Below are positions 12,929-23,427 of a stretch of 64,000 bases of DNA, one piece after another; positions within the stretch are counted from its first letter, which is position 1, and each line of letters opens with the position of its first letter. The stretch lies in the NCBI GenBank assembly GCA_014529385.2, contig CM043967.1:10111501-10175500 (forward strand). Reading direction: 5' to 3'. Position numbers and translations under genes: made by a program. The notes under the pieces are model-generated. The model was not told where the DNA came from, did no database searches, and worked only from the letters and a program-made list of their open reading frames with translations. This DNA is from Adiantum capillus-veneris. Taxonomy: Eukaryota; Streptophyta; Polypodiopsida; Polypodiales; Pteridaceae.

Positions 12929-13097
12929 TTGCTTATTATCTTCTCTCTCGTTTCACGATGTACGCGCTCTCCGAAAGTTTTCGTGGCGGATACCTCTACG
13001 TAGCTCTCATCACCACTCTCTTGTGGTAAAGCAAGAAGCCTTTTGACAACCCCTAATCGATTCGAAAGCACGCTGAGAAACCATAAATTCCATAGTC

Positions 13098-13102
<5 letters not shown>

Positions 13103-13160
<58 letters not shown>
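13103..13160 (+). repeat. (CT)n microsatellite, ~58 bp
   Basis: Second CT expansion in the 3' LTR; the 5' LTR has only a short run near 9095. Confidence 0.95.
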
Positions 13161-13162
<2 letters not shown>

Positions 13163-15345
13163 GTCGTTTTTTTGCGGAGTCACCCTCTTGGTGATTTTTT
13201 TTTCGTGTACGGGTGCATGTATGGAATAACCAAGTACATACGAGGTTGCCTCATGATTTTTTCATCATGTTTTACACGTTGATTTATGCACATGATGCGT
13301 TATGGTCACGCACGTGCTTAAAGAAGCGCTTTTCGTTTCACGTCATAGAAGCGATAGGAATAGTCATAAATCACAAACCGTTATGAATCAGCCCGAACCC
13401 TTTATACCATAGATAAAACACATCATTTAGAACATTTTCTCTCTTAGGTGTCATGTGAAAAACACGCAGGAGTTATGAGATATGGTCAAAAAACAGATTG
13501 CTGCCCACTACACAACCAGAATTTTTAACTCCAGGCTCCTTGGAGAACTACTATATAGATACACCGGATGGGCAAACCCAATTAACCAATTGAAAAGGCT
13601 GATAAAACTTGATGATAAATGAATTTAGATGTCCATTATCACTTTGGGAATGCGAGTTATTAATCACTCTATTATCAATTTTACCTACACGCGTAGGAGT
13701 GCTATCAAAGGGGGATACCATATGACGTCGTGAGTTAACCGAGCCGTTTTGATATGTTTTATGATTTGTTTTGGTGAGTTGATTTCAAGTATTAGATGGC
13801 CCTAAACTTACATGAGAATGTATGGTTAAACATTCTGAACCGCACAGGCAGATATGAATAAAGTGACTTTCTTTTGGGGTTACCGTTTATTGTGTGAGTA
13901 TCATATGGTCAAAGTGACATGATGGAGTGATAGTCTACATTATAGATATGAAACTGATGCATTGTTTTGGGGTCAAACACTTTCATTTGCATGTTTTGCA
14001 TGCTTCCGAAAATGTCAGAAAGTTGTTCTTGCACATGTGTGAAGTTATGGTTTATGGTTGACCTAAAGGTCGGAGTTGTTTTGCATTATGTTTATGGTGT
14101 TGGAATGTTATCATATGATGTATGGAAACTCATGGATTGATGTGGATTCCTCATATGCATGGTTATGATTGCTTTCCACCTTTCTAGGTCATAACTAGCT
14201 CTATGTGCTAGAGTGGTGAAGTGCAGATGTGATGCATCAAATTGCATGGTTGGATGTTGTCAAAATTGGATTTTTATATCATGATTAGTCACTGGTTGGA
14301 TTCTTTTTATGCATGAAATAATCACATCTTAAGGGTCACATGTGTGTAGACTCTGATCGATTGCAAGGGATATGTTAAACTCCAAGTGTGGGAGTTGGTT
14401 CAGTGTGATAAGCTGAAACCCTCTCATGGATTATGGTTGATACTTTATGGTGGAAGCCGGTGTGGCTTATGGTTTTTTTTTCTGGATTAAGTTACGCTGC
14501 CAAATTTTTTGCAGCCATGTTATGTTCTAAAGTGGTTATGCAGGATTGGTCGTGCCTCACCCAAGTAGGGTGGAGAGCTCAACCATGTGATGCGATTGGA
14601 TTATGGGTTATGGTTTTTGGATTGGGTCATGAAGTGATTAGAGACCCTTTATGGTCTAACTGTTTGGAAAAGGAATTGTTTGTGCATCTGGGAAGTGCTA
14701 TTGTGATTGGACTCATGTGTTATGTTTCTCATGGTAGCGTCGCTACAAGACTAGGATCACCTACATCGTTTAGCCTTAGACTAAAGGGTTGCTGACATGG
14801 GGCTTTGTTGAATCGGGGGTGTTACCTAGGTCTTCGTCTTTTTGTTAGGCTCATCTACACGATTAGTGCATCGGGGGTTGAATGAACTACACGACTAATG
14901 CGTCGGGGATCTTGCCTTGGCTTTGCCTAAACACCCGGTGCTAGGCATCGAAGAGGCGGGGCGCCTAAACTGGTATGGTTGGTGCTGATACCCTACCACC
15001 TGCTGGTATTTGGGATCCTTTCAGAGCTCGGGTTCATGGGGGGAGGCAAAGCGGCCTCACCTATGTCTGGCTCAGGTAGGATGGAGGTGTTCTGGCTCGC
15101 TTCCGACGAAGTGAAATTCTCTCTGTCTGTAGTAGAGCGGAAGTGGATGGGTGGACCGGTCGATCCCTACACACGGTCCGGTGCTCTGCTAGTTATTTTG
15201 TCATAAACTTTTTTTGATGTTATGGTATACCCAGCTTTTGTCATTGTATTAATACATGGTTGCCTATTCCATTTAAAGATGGACATTTAAAGATTCTCTT
15301 TTGTCGATTTCTCATGTCTCTGTGCACTCTATTTCACCCTCCACT

Positions 15346-15350
<5 letters not shown>

Positions 15351-15432
<82 letters not shown>
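15351..15432 (+). repeat. (CT)n microsatellite, ~82 bp
   Basis: Third CT expansion in the 3' LTR; the 5' LTR has about 10 bp near 11365. Confidence 0.95.
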
Positions 15433-15435
<3 letters not shown>

Positions 15436-15692
15436 CACAACGCGGTGTACACATATATTCACCCTCCATAATGTTATATTCTTTCTTGAGTACTCTTTCA
15501 TTCATAACACCCATTCAGGGGTAGCACTAGTTGCTAGGTACCTCTGGATGCAGTCAGGCTCATGGCCTAAACTCCATGCTTGGTCGAGCGCTGAGAACTC
15601 CTCCCCTATGCAAATGCTTCCACAACTCTGATGTATATTGAAAATTGTATATTTTGTGCTTAGACCCCTGGGGAGGGGTATTTCTCAAAGCC

Positions 15693-16250
15693 ACACAAAA
15701 ACCATATCGCAGGGATCAGTGGACCCAAAAAAAAGCTATGTGCCAAGTTCTATTGCATTTTGATGACACAAGGGTACATGAATCACAATCCATGTCCCCC
15801 TGTCACACAGAGTGATACCAAACTTGTACCATAGCTAGAGCACATCACAAAGAATCGAGTGGTTTTTTCAAAACTGAATTTGGATATCAAAAGCCTAGAA
15901 CTGTCGAGCATTCTGACAAAGTGCCAAAACTGACCTAACTTTCAATCCAAAGGTCCATTTTCAAAAAAATATGATAGCATATGACGTACTAATCATGTTA
16001 ATTTTGATGGTACCAAGAAAAGTCAATTTGGCCTCCAAACATGGATCACGATCCATGACCCCATAGTCACATGTTGACCTAAAATATTCCAAATCAGTAG
16101 TGCACAGACAATAAAACATATCCCCAAGTCCAATTTTGGGAAAAGAAATAGCAAATTTGGGTCAAAAAGGAGCAAAACATGTGACATACTGAAAATCGCA
16201 GTACAGACCTAGTGTTGGCAATTTGACCTATCAGATTCACTCAGTTGAAA
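15693..16250 (+). repeat. Retroelement leader with palindromes (right half)
   Basis: Continues the array at 7249-8113 after the inserted element. Palindromes occur at 15777-15794 (CATGAATCACAATCCATG, degenerate) and 16040-16057 (CATGGATCACGATCCATG). Subtracting the insertion and one TSD places them about 290 and 263 bp after the previous copies, so the ~280-bp period is kept across the insertion. No coding potential seen. Similarity to the left half fades at about 16250, where chromovirus integrase sequence begins. Confidence 0.75.
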
Positions 16251-16257
16251 ACCCTTT

Positions 16258-17740
16258 TTGAGCCTCATATCTATACCCAATAACCCAATCATTGAAAAGA
16301 TTAAGGAAGTTGTTTCATTTGATCCAGAGTATCAAAGCCAACTTAACCTTGTTCAATTTGGGGATTCAAAGAATATACCTTCAATGATACACATCTCGCA
16401 TGATGGACCTTGTCTCTACTATAGAGATAGGTTATGTGTACCAAAGGACCCTAACTTAAAGAAGGCTATGTTATTTGAGGCCCATGATAGCCCTACTTCA
16501 GGAAACCCAGGATATGCGAAGACTCTCAATGCCCTACGAAAAAGTATTTATTGGACTAGGCAAAAGGCAGATGTTCTACGCTATGTTCGTGAAGACATGC
16601 CAAAGGATTAAAGCTGAGAGAATTAAACTTCCTCGTAAACTTCAACCATTGGACATTCCCCAAATGAAATGGGAATGCATAAGTATGGACTTTGTCATTG
16701 GATTACCTATAGTACAAGGAGGATATAATTCACTCATGGTAGTTGTTGACCTACTCACGAAGGTTGCGCATCTCATACCAGTCAAAACAACCTTTACCAC
16801 CTCTGATATTGCACGACTATTTGTTAAAAGAGATTTTCAAATTGCATGGATTGCCCAAATGGATTGTAAGCAATCGAGATGTGAAGTTCACTTCAAACTT
16901 TTGGACCTCACTCTTCAAGGAAATTGGGATAGAGTTAAACTTTAGTACCGCATACCATCCTCAATCAGATGGTCAAACAGAACTAGTCAACCAAGTCATT
17001 GAAGATATTCTTAGAGCTTATTGCAGTGGAGAACCTAAGCGATGGATTCAATTTTTACCTTTAGTGGAGTATGCTTACAATGCTTCTCATCATCAAAGCA
17101 TTCGTATGATCCCATTTTGTGCCTTGTATGGTCAAGAATGTGTCTCTCCACTCAACTTTTCTGACCCTACCATCAGAGTTGAAGCGTCTAAGAAGATGCT
17201 GAAGAAATGGAAAATCAAACAAAAGCCATCTGAAAGGATATTCAGGCAGCTCAGGATCGTCAAAAGCAGTATGCAGATAGTAAGAGATCCGAAAGAATAT
17301 TTAAAGAAAGTGACAATGTTTTTCTTTGAATTCATCCAAAGAGAAGTACCTTATCACTTGGAAAGTACAAGAAGATTAGTCCACATTATTGTGGCCCTTA
17401 CAAAGTGATCAAGTGTATAGGAACCCAATACAAGTTGAAGTTACCAGCTCACATCAAAGTCCACGATGTATTTCATGTAAGCTTATTTAAATCCTATATT
17501 CCCAGTGATGATCAAGTCCTCAATGATGAACAAATTGTCATCCCTACTCAAAACATCTTGGAACTCCGACCTTCTAGAATTTTAGAGTCTCAAGAGAAGA
17601 TTCTTTGAAATAGAGTTCTCAGAGACACACCTTGTTGAGTGGCAAGACTATACTGAAGAAGATGCAACATGGGAAGATGAAGCCACCCTAAAGAAGAACT
17701 ATCCTCAATTCTTCTTGAGATGAGGACGTCTCGAATCCCT
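16258..17740 (+). pseudogene. Chromovirus (Ty3/gypsy) integrase and chromodomain, frameshifted
   Basis: The frame at 16258-16611 holds the RNase H/integrase link and zinc-binding region; its HHCC cysteines are spoiled by a frameshift near 16600. The catalytic core follows: SMDFVIGLP (first Asp), SNRDVKF (second Asp) and DGQTELVNQ (Glu) at 16680-17000, with another frameshift near 16840. Then come YAYNASHH, and HVSLFK at 17405-17608. A third frame change at about 17600 leads to HLVEWQDYTEEDATWED, a chromodomain core, and a stop at about 17720. The chromodomain places it among chromoviruses of Tekay/Reina type (family inference). Gag, protease and RT are absent, so this is a 5'-truncated relic. 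It lies just after the giant-LTR element, whose LTR resembles its own. Confidence 0.88.
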
Positions 17741-18138
17741 AAGTTGGGGAGATTATAATGTACCCAACATTTTTCAATAGAAGTAGTTTATTGCAAATAT
17801 TTGAGGTTTGCATTTTATTAAGTCAAAGAGCATTCTAATGGAACGATCGGATCAAAAATCGGACTTTAGAACTATTAATTACAACCCTTATTCACTTGAA
17901 AACAATAAGGTTGATGGGAAACTTAAGCCTCAAGACTGTATCTAGAGATAAGAGTTGACCTTTAAGAAAGAAAGAGCAATTTTAGGAAAGAGAGAGCAAT
18001 TTTAGGAAAGGAAGAGTAATATTAGAAGAGAAGGAGTAGAAGGAGTACTTTTAGGAAAAGAGAGAGGAGGAGCTTAGTTTAGAGCTCTTTTCTTGGAAGC
18101 CAAGCTTCTCTCAACATCGTGCATCGGAATCCGTGTCC

Positions 18139-18142
<4 letters not shown>

Positions 18143-18182
<40 letters not shown>
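18143..18182 (+). repeat. (AT)n microsatellite, ~40 bp
   Basis: Pure AT run inside the chromovirus LTR, upstream of its TATA box; the giant LTRs have no AT run at this point. Confidence 0.95.
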
Positions 18183-18184
<2 letters not shown>

Positions 18185-18250
18185 CAGCCGCGAACATGCA
18201 CGAACTTATCTCTCCTTGCTTCCCTCTATTCTTAGCTGGCCTTGAGAGCC

Positions 18251-18259
18251 TATATAAAG
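18251..18259 (+). promoter_or_regulatory. TATA box of the chromovirus LTR
   Basis: TATATAAAG in the context CTTGAGAGCC...ACCCCTCTC, matching the giant-LTR promoter block. Confidence 0.6.
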
Positions 18260-18468
18260 ACCCCTCTCCCTTCACTTTGAGGACACACACACACTGAAGC
18301 GGAAGCTCTCTTGCCTTGACGTCGGAGTTACCTTCTCTCCCTCAACCTCTTTCCCTCAAGCTCTTACCCTCAAGCCATCTCCATCTCCAACTTCTTTCTC
18401 TACCATCATCGTGGTGTCCCTCAAATTCTTGAGTTCTCTTTCTCACTTTCTCCTTTCTCTTTTGCTAT

Positions 18469-18660
18469 ATGATGGCCTTGAAGCGACTGACTCGAAGCTC
18501 AAAGGATGCTCATGTCGCTCCACCTCCAAGAAAGGTGCAGAGGAAGGCATCAACTAATCCAAACGTTGCTCAAGCGGAGGTATTGGTTGCGGAAGAAGTC
18601 GAAGCCATCCAACCTCAACTACGAGAGGTAGTCGAACGTGTTGTTAATCCGGTAAGATGA
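18469..18660 (+). CDS. Small hypothetical ORF (63 aa) downstream of LTR promoter
   Basis: Starts ATGATGGCC about 210 bp after the TATA box and encodes a basic N-terminus (KRLTRSSKD...RKVQRKAS) followed by an acidic/hydrophobic stretch (AEVLVAEEVEAIQPQL). No known domain recognised. The last codons coincide with CCGGTAAGATG, a good plant 5' splice-site match (G|GTAAG), so it could be a first exon; no acceptor or second exon was identified. It could equally be chance coding in the LTR or a gag N-terminus relic. Confidence 0.3.
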   Translation: MMALKRLTRSSKDAHVAPPPRKVQRKASTNPNVAQAEVLVAEEVEAIQPQLREVVERVVNPVR

Positions 18661-19900
18661 ATTTATAATTCTGCATCATTATACATAATGTCCGGTAAGT
18701 CAAGCCTAAGAATTCTCTTAAACTGTCCAAGAAACGTGATTATATCACAAGAAACAAGCATATGATTTCATAGAGTAGAGAAAGAATTGTTTGATTAATG
18801 GTTACTATTTGATAAACTGTCTCTGTTTGATATAAAAACTTGGGTAATTATGCTTGAGAAAATCAATTAAAGAAAACGATTGCTGAAAGAATATCTTGTT
18901 TCCATATGGAACTTGTAGTTAGCGAGGTGATTCTGCAGTAAGCGGAGAATAAGCTGAGGTTATTAGCTCTCTTTTTGTCTCTTGCGGTTAGCATGATGCC
19001 TTGCGGTTAGCGAGATGCTCCCTTGTGGTTAGCAACTAGGAAAGTATGCGCATTTTGCGGTTAGCGAATAAGTAAATCCTTTGCAAAGACTCTGTTGGTT
19101 AAACAGAGAAAGTCTGCGGGTAGAGGCAAACTCTTAAGAATAATTGAAAGATTCATTTTTGTTGAAATATAGGATTGTCTTCAGTACACCATGTTTGAGA
19201 AAGAACTGTTTTGGTGATGTTTGAAGGCTGGATGAAAGAACCTATGCCTGGAATTAAGAAAAGAATATTGTTTGTGTATGTGGAACAGTGTGGTAGTAAT
19301 TAGAGAACAAGCTAAAAAGTGTGAGTGTGGGGTGGAAAGTGGGGACTAGCTCAGGTTGCCAGTCAAGGATGGGTGGTCTTGATTAGTCGAGAAACTCTCC
19401 ACTCCCTCTTATTAAGAGAAGTGAAATTAGAGACTCATCATGCCAAGAGTTGAGAAGTCCCAAATCTACATGTCCACAAGATTACTAGTTACTTTAGACT
19501 AAGTCTCATATCATATTTATGGTTTATGGATGGCAGTCGTGCCTCTTAAACATGGGGAAAAATGCATTGTTTATGGATTGTAAATATGTCAATGTGGATT
19601 TCATCTTTATGTTAGGAAATAGCTTTCATTAGAATCTTAGATGTATCGACCTGGCTTGCGGCGTATGACCCTTATAACCACGTAAACGATGGATAGAGGA
19701 TTTCCTCTCTTATGTTGCTCGTATCTCTACTTTGTGGAAACGGAGTAGGGTGTCGTCAACGAAAAAGGAGAATAAAGGAAGGCCATCTATCAAGTCGTCC
19801 CAATCTTCTCGGGGTTGGGGACCTCACATTGGGTCTAATACCACTATTATTATCACATCTGTAAACACTACTATTACCTCTACCATTACTACACAACACT
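18661..19900. other. Non-coding stretch with a scattered GCGGTTAGCGA motif
   Basis: No gene recognised. Between about 18918 and 19075 the phrase (T)GCGGTTAGC(GA) and variants occur five to six times at irregular 20-60 bp spacing. The ORF at 19732-19998 is low-complexity (ACC/ATT-rich) and not convincing. May be the remainder of the chromovirus LTR. Confidence 0.4.
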
Positions 19901-20160
19901 TTGGAGCTAAAATATTCAAATTTGGTATGATGTTTTTCATAAAAATGGATAAAGAAAATGGTAGACATTTGATCATTCAATTAGTCACATATACGTGATT
20001 AGCATAAACTAACATGGTTAATGATTTGGAGCTAAAATATTCAAATTTAGGTACTTTATGATTACAAAGTATGATATTTTTCATTAAAAATGGACAAAGA
20101 GAATGGTAGACATTTGATCATTAAATTAATCACATACATATGATTTGCATAAATTGGCAT
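19901..20160 (+). repeat. ~125-bp direct tandem duplication
   Basis: TTGGAGCTAAAATATTCAAA at 19901 recurs at 20026. Both copies continue through TGGTAGACATTTGATCATT, a 'cacata...gatt(a/t)gcata' segment and a 'catg' end. The second copy has about 18 extra bases (TAGGTACTTTATGATTACAA). Neither copy is coding. Confidence 0.85.
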
Positions 20161-20851
20161 GCTTGTTAAAATTAGAGAGAGAGAGAGAGAGTAGGTATTC
20201 AGCCAATTTTATTCTTTAAAAAACCATATTGAACCATGGGAAAAGACAGCCAATATTTGCAACCACCCATTTGAGATTAATCCTAGCATTTTGAGTACAA
20301 TAGATGCCATGATAGTGAGAAAAAAAAGGAGGGTTTCCAATACGCAATCTTGCTACATGGAGGATCCATGGTTGCCATACATGTGTATTGGACAAAGGAG
20401 TATCCTGTTACCTGCCACCATCACCCACAAAAGAATAAGAGATTGTTAGTCCATTAGGTGGAAGGCAGGTGTCATAAGATGCTCCTACATGTTATAGATG
20501 TCCATCTAATGCACAAAGCAAGAAAACTATAGACTCACAAAACCTGATTAGAGAGGGTGTGATGTTTTTGCTGTAAGTAGTAATGTTCTTCTCCCTAGGT
20601 GCAAATGTCTTGGGAAAAGGTCACCTTATATATGTTCTCTCTCCTTTTGTTTCTCTCCAAGAGGAAAAGTTAAATGGAAGGAGTGGGGTATTTCTTTTCC
20701 CATGTGGAAGGGTAGTGGTCAATTATGGGTATTATTAAAGTGAGTGTGTATGTGGAGAAGTAAAGACACTTATGCTGCCCTCTCCCCTTCTTTTTGTTTT
20801 TTGGAAGGTGTCATATATAGCTTATGTGTATATGTGGGAGGCCTTCCATAA

Positions 20852-20930
20852 GGGGGGGGGGGGGGGGGGGGAGGGTTTGCTAAGAAGTCCATCTGATGTA
20901 AGAGGTGCTTCCCTTGGGTTAAAGAAGGGG

Positions 20931-20994
<64 letters not shown>
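20852..20994 (+). repeat. (G)20 and (GA)30 simple repeats
   Basis: A run of 20 G at 20852-20871 and a pure GA tract at 20934-20994. On the minus strand they lie downstream of the RT relic at 21065-22560, after a hairpin, so they could be a retroelement 3' tail, although simple sequence is common here. Confidence 0.9.
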
Positions 20995-20996
<2 letters not shown>

Positions 20997-21040
20997 TCAC
21001 CTCCACCCACACTAGGAGGAGTGTTTAATCCCTCTTTAGG

Positions 21041-21073
21041 GGGCACTAGGCCCCCTAAGGGGTCCTAGTGCCC
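21041..21073. other. 33-bp inverted repeat (hairpin)
   Basis: GGGCACTAGG at 21041-21050 pairs perfectly with CCTAGTGCCC at 21064-21073. The spacer CCCCCTAAGGGGT can itself pair four more C:G bases, leaving a tiny loop. It lies immediately downstream (minus strand) of the RT relic's stop at 21065, overlapping it slightly, as a terminator-like or recognition hairpin at an element's 3' end would. Confidence 0.7.
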
Positions 21074-22560
21074 TCCTTTTAGGTGTTCCAAGACATCACT
21101 TAGTAGGCTTGTATGGGAGGAAGCTGCATATCCCTGCAAATGGTTTCTAATCAGCCTCCAAAGCTTAGCTTTTTCAAACCCGTTATGGAAAAAAGCTTGG
21201 ACAAGTGCTCGGATGTCCCATGCAGCATTTAATGGGTAGGTGTCGCAAAAGAGGATTGGTTTTAGTTGTGAAAGTATGACCTTAGGAGCCCAATCCGAGG
21301 GCCGATTACTAGATCTATGAATATATTTGATGGGTTGGCAAGGGAGGTTTTCCTCCTTTCTATTGAGATGCTTAATGAGTTTCCCCTTATCAATCAATAA
21401 TTGAAGATTGAGGAATTTTGCATTTGTGCTAATCTTGCTTTCAATAGAGAGGCAATCAAGATAGATAGTTTGGTTGTTAATGAAGTTTAGGGGGTCCATT
21501 GAGTCAATAATGAGAATTTCATTGAAGTATCAAAAAGGTGACCCCAACTTCTTAAGGGTGGGATCTGGGTTGGAAGATTTGAGGATCCCTGAAAAGAAGT
21601 CCAATTCCAACGAGTGTAAGTAGAGATGCACCATAGGGGGGAGCAAGCAAGCCCCATGAGGATCCCATTTTTTTGGCGACACACCAATCCTTGGTTTTGT
21701 ATGTACACGTTATTGATGAGCCAAGAATTGATCTCTAATATTTGGTGTAAGGTGAATGATAATCTTGATTTATATGGGTGTGAAGACCATGTTCCTTTTG
21801 TGCACTGGGTGGGGAATCTTTTGAAAGAGATGTATGGTTGTTGAGCCAAAAAAGTAGCTTGTATGAGTTTAGTAATGTGGTCGATTAATCCATGTTCCCT
21901 AAGGTGGGGGATATTTTTGTAGCACCTCTTCATGTCCCTTGAATAGACGGTGGTAGCATGCTTTGGTAGGTTCAAGTCACATTCATAAATCAAGTCCACA
22001 ATCCACCATGATTGGATGTGGAAATTATGGCATAATAAGGCTTTTTGGTTTAAGATTTTAGCCCTTTGTTTGAGATGTGCTATACATGTTTTTAAGAAGC
22101 ATGCCATTAGGAGGGAAATCTCCGTATAACAGCATGTAGAGCCACATGTGAACCATCGGAATCAGTTTTTATGGCTTTTATATGAGGCGGTTAAGAAGGG
22201 GAGATCATTATTCCTTAGAGGTACAATGGGATCGAGGAAGAGAGAATTTGAGCTAGTGTATTCTTGATGTTTTGAGCGTACAGTGTAAATTTCTTACCCT
22301 ATAATCTCTTGTTAGCCTCATTAACAATGAGATTTTTACATAAAAGTACCTCAATGTTATTTGGTGCCTTATCCAAGCAAGAGATGAAAAAGTTATGCTT
22401 GAGTTGTTCAATTTCCTTGTGGAGGTCAGGGTACAGTTGATGTTGTTTTTTCCAAGGGAGGAAATTGAAACAATAGCCTTGTAGGGATTTATATGCATCA
22501 CCAAGTGCAAGACTTGATGGGAGTTTGATGCAACTGGTATGCATGAGAGTGTCCAAGATG
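21065..22560 (-). pseudogene. Decayed reverse transcriptase of unusual (Penelope-like layout) type
   Basis: Minus-strand blocks appear in RT order but in several frames. SCLDKAPNNIEVLLCKN (about 22380) resembles the N-terminal DKxPxxxxxxC motif of PLE-like RTs. YSRDMKRCYKNIPH (about 21930) fits motif A (DxxxxYxxIP). NGILMGLACSPLWC (about 21640) fits motif B. The position expected for the YxDD box reads stop-YFNE (21518-21529), so catalysis is lost. KYIHRSSNRPSDWAPKVILSQLKPILFC (written here only in outline, 21250-21340) fits the thumb region. The frame changes near 21490. The SPLW after motif B and DxxxxYxxIP set it apart from gypsy, copia and LINE RTs. I could not assign it to a named clade; PLE-related is the best guess. 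Confidence 0.6.
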
Positions 22561-23427
22561 TGACAAAGCTCCTCATAATGCTTGACCCAAGTTGGGTGGA
22601 GTAGATGCTATATGTGAGAGCCCAAAGCCACATTATCGAGCCAAATCTGGCGACATAAAAGCGCTAATATCAGTGGTTAGGATGTGTCCCCATGTCGGGT
22701 CCCATATGTGAATGGAATTGCTTAAACAGACATGTGTATGTCATCTCCTTATGCAAGGTGAAAACAGTATGTGCATTACACATTTTCACCTTCAAAAGGG
22801 CGTCAAACGACCATGTGAAGAGACAATCACTCCAAAGTTGAGTGGTGACAATATTCAATCCAAAGAAAAAAAGTTCAAAAAAGGCCCTCACATTACATAA
22901 ATCCAACAAAGGATTAACAAAATGGATTGGAACAAAGATGCCTTTGTTTTGAGGTTTTTTCTCAAACCATAGCCTACCATGCAAATCTCTGATGAACTAT
23001 AACAAACAACAGTGAAGTAGATTCAAATTTCAATCATACAAAAGGGCTTTTGTGCTAGCGGTAGATTGAGGGTTAAAGGAGGGGCAGGAACAGGACAAGG
23101 AGGGCTGCACAGAATTTTGCAAGAAGTAGGTAGGATAAGAGGGGGTGCTGAATGGTGTGTGAGAGCCATTAGCCGAGTCGGCGGGTGAGGCTTGCAACCA
23201 TCAAGAGTTGGTTGTAGTGGAACCGGTCAATCTTTGTGGGGTATATGGCTGTCATCCTTGGCCTTGGGACTGTTTTGCAGAACCTCCTCAAGCACGCTTA
23301 TTTGTTCTTGCATCTCCAACGTCTCTCCCTGGAATAATGGCCTGCTGTATAAAGCTATCAACCTCAAGATTGAGACTTGTAATTGGGGCTTTTTTATTAA
23401 ATAAAACTCGATGTTTGATAGAATCCT
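22561..23427 (-). other. Broken coding relic between the RT and its upstream ORF
   Basis: The minus-strand frame 22670-22984 (104 aa, MHGRLWFEKKPQNKGIF...) and the stretch down to the 23428 ORF keep coding-like composition but with stops. No domain recognised. Probably the middle of the same element as the RT. Confidence 0.3.

Larger units (their letters stand above)
8302..15687 (+). mobile_element. Complete non-autonomous LTR element with ~3.4-kb LTRs and a 590-bp interior
   Basis: Two direct repeats (8302-11646 and 12237-15687) both start TGTAAGATCCTC and end TCTCA. They flank 590 bp holding a primer binding site, the first 14 gag codons and a pol-tail/polypurine remnant. The five bases AAGCC occur at 8297-8301 and again at 15688-15692, a perfect target-site duplication. 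Total length is 7,386 bp, of which about 92% is LTR. No complete protein is encoded, so movement would depend on enzymes of a related chromovirus. The promoter block matches the LTR at 17759, which belongs to a chromodomain-bearing gypsy element and is a candidate relative of its autonomous partner. Confidence 0.93.
12237..15687 (+). repeat. 3' LTR of giant-LTR element (3,451 bp)
   Basis: Co-linear with the 5' LTR throughout, with scattered substitutions. Most of the 106-bp length excess comes from three long CT microsatellites (12867-12926, 13103-13160, 15351-15432). TATA box at 12698-12706. The TSD AAGCC follows at 15688. Confidence 0.93.
17759..18700 (+). repeat. 3' LTR of the chromovirus (right end uncertain)
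   Basis: The purine-rich AAGTTGGGGAGATTATAA precedes TGTACCCAACA at 17759, the expected polypurine tract and LTR start. From about 17940 to 18260 it closely resembles the giant LTR (8500-8760), including GAGGAGCTTAGTTTAGAGC, TCTTTTCTTGGAAGCCA and CTTGAGAGCCTATATAAAGACC. The TATA box is at 18251-18259. Past 18470 the two diverge and the right border could not be found; it may reach beyond 19000. Confidence 0.75.

Noticed and set aside
12677-13282. ORFs dominated by Leu-Ser repeats (also at 15260 and 20770-21068)
   Set aside because: They are translations of CT/GA microsatellites.
10988-15206. Conserved 75-codon ORFs at 10988-11215 and 14979-15206
   Set aside because: They are the same place in the two LTRs of one element, so the similarity is due to LTR identity; no domain recognised.
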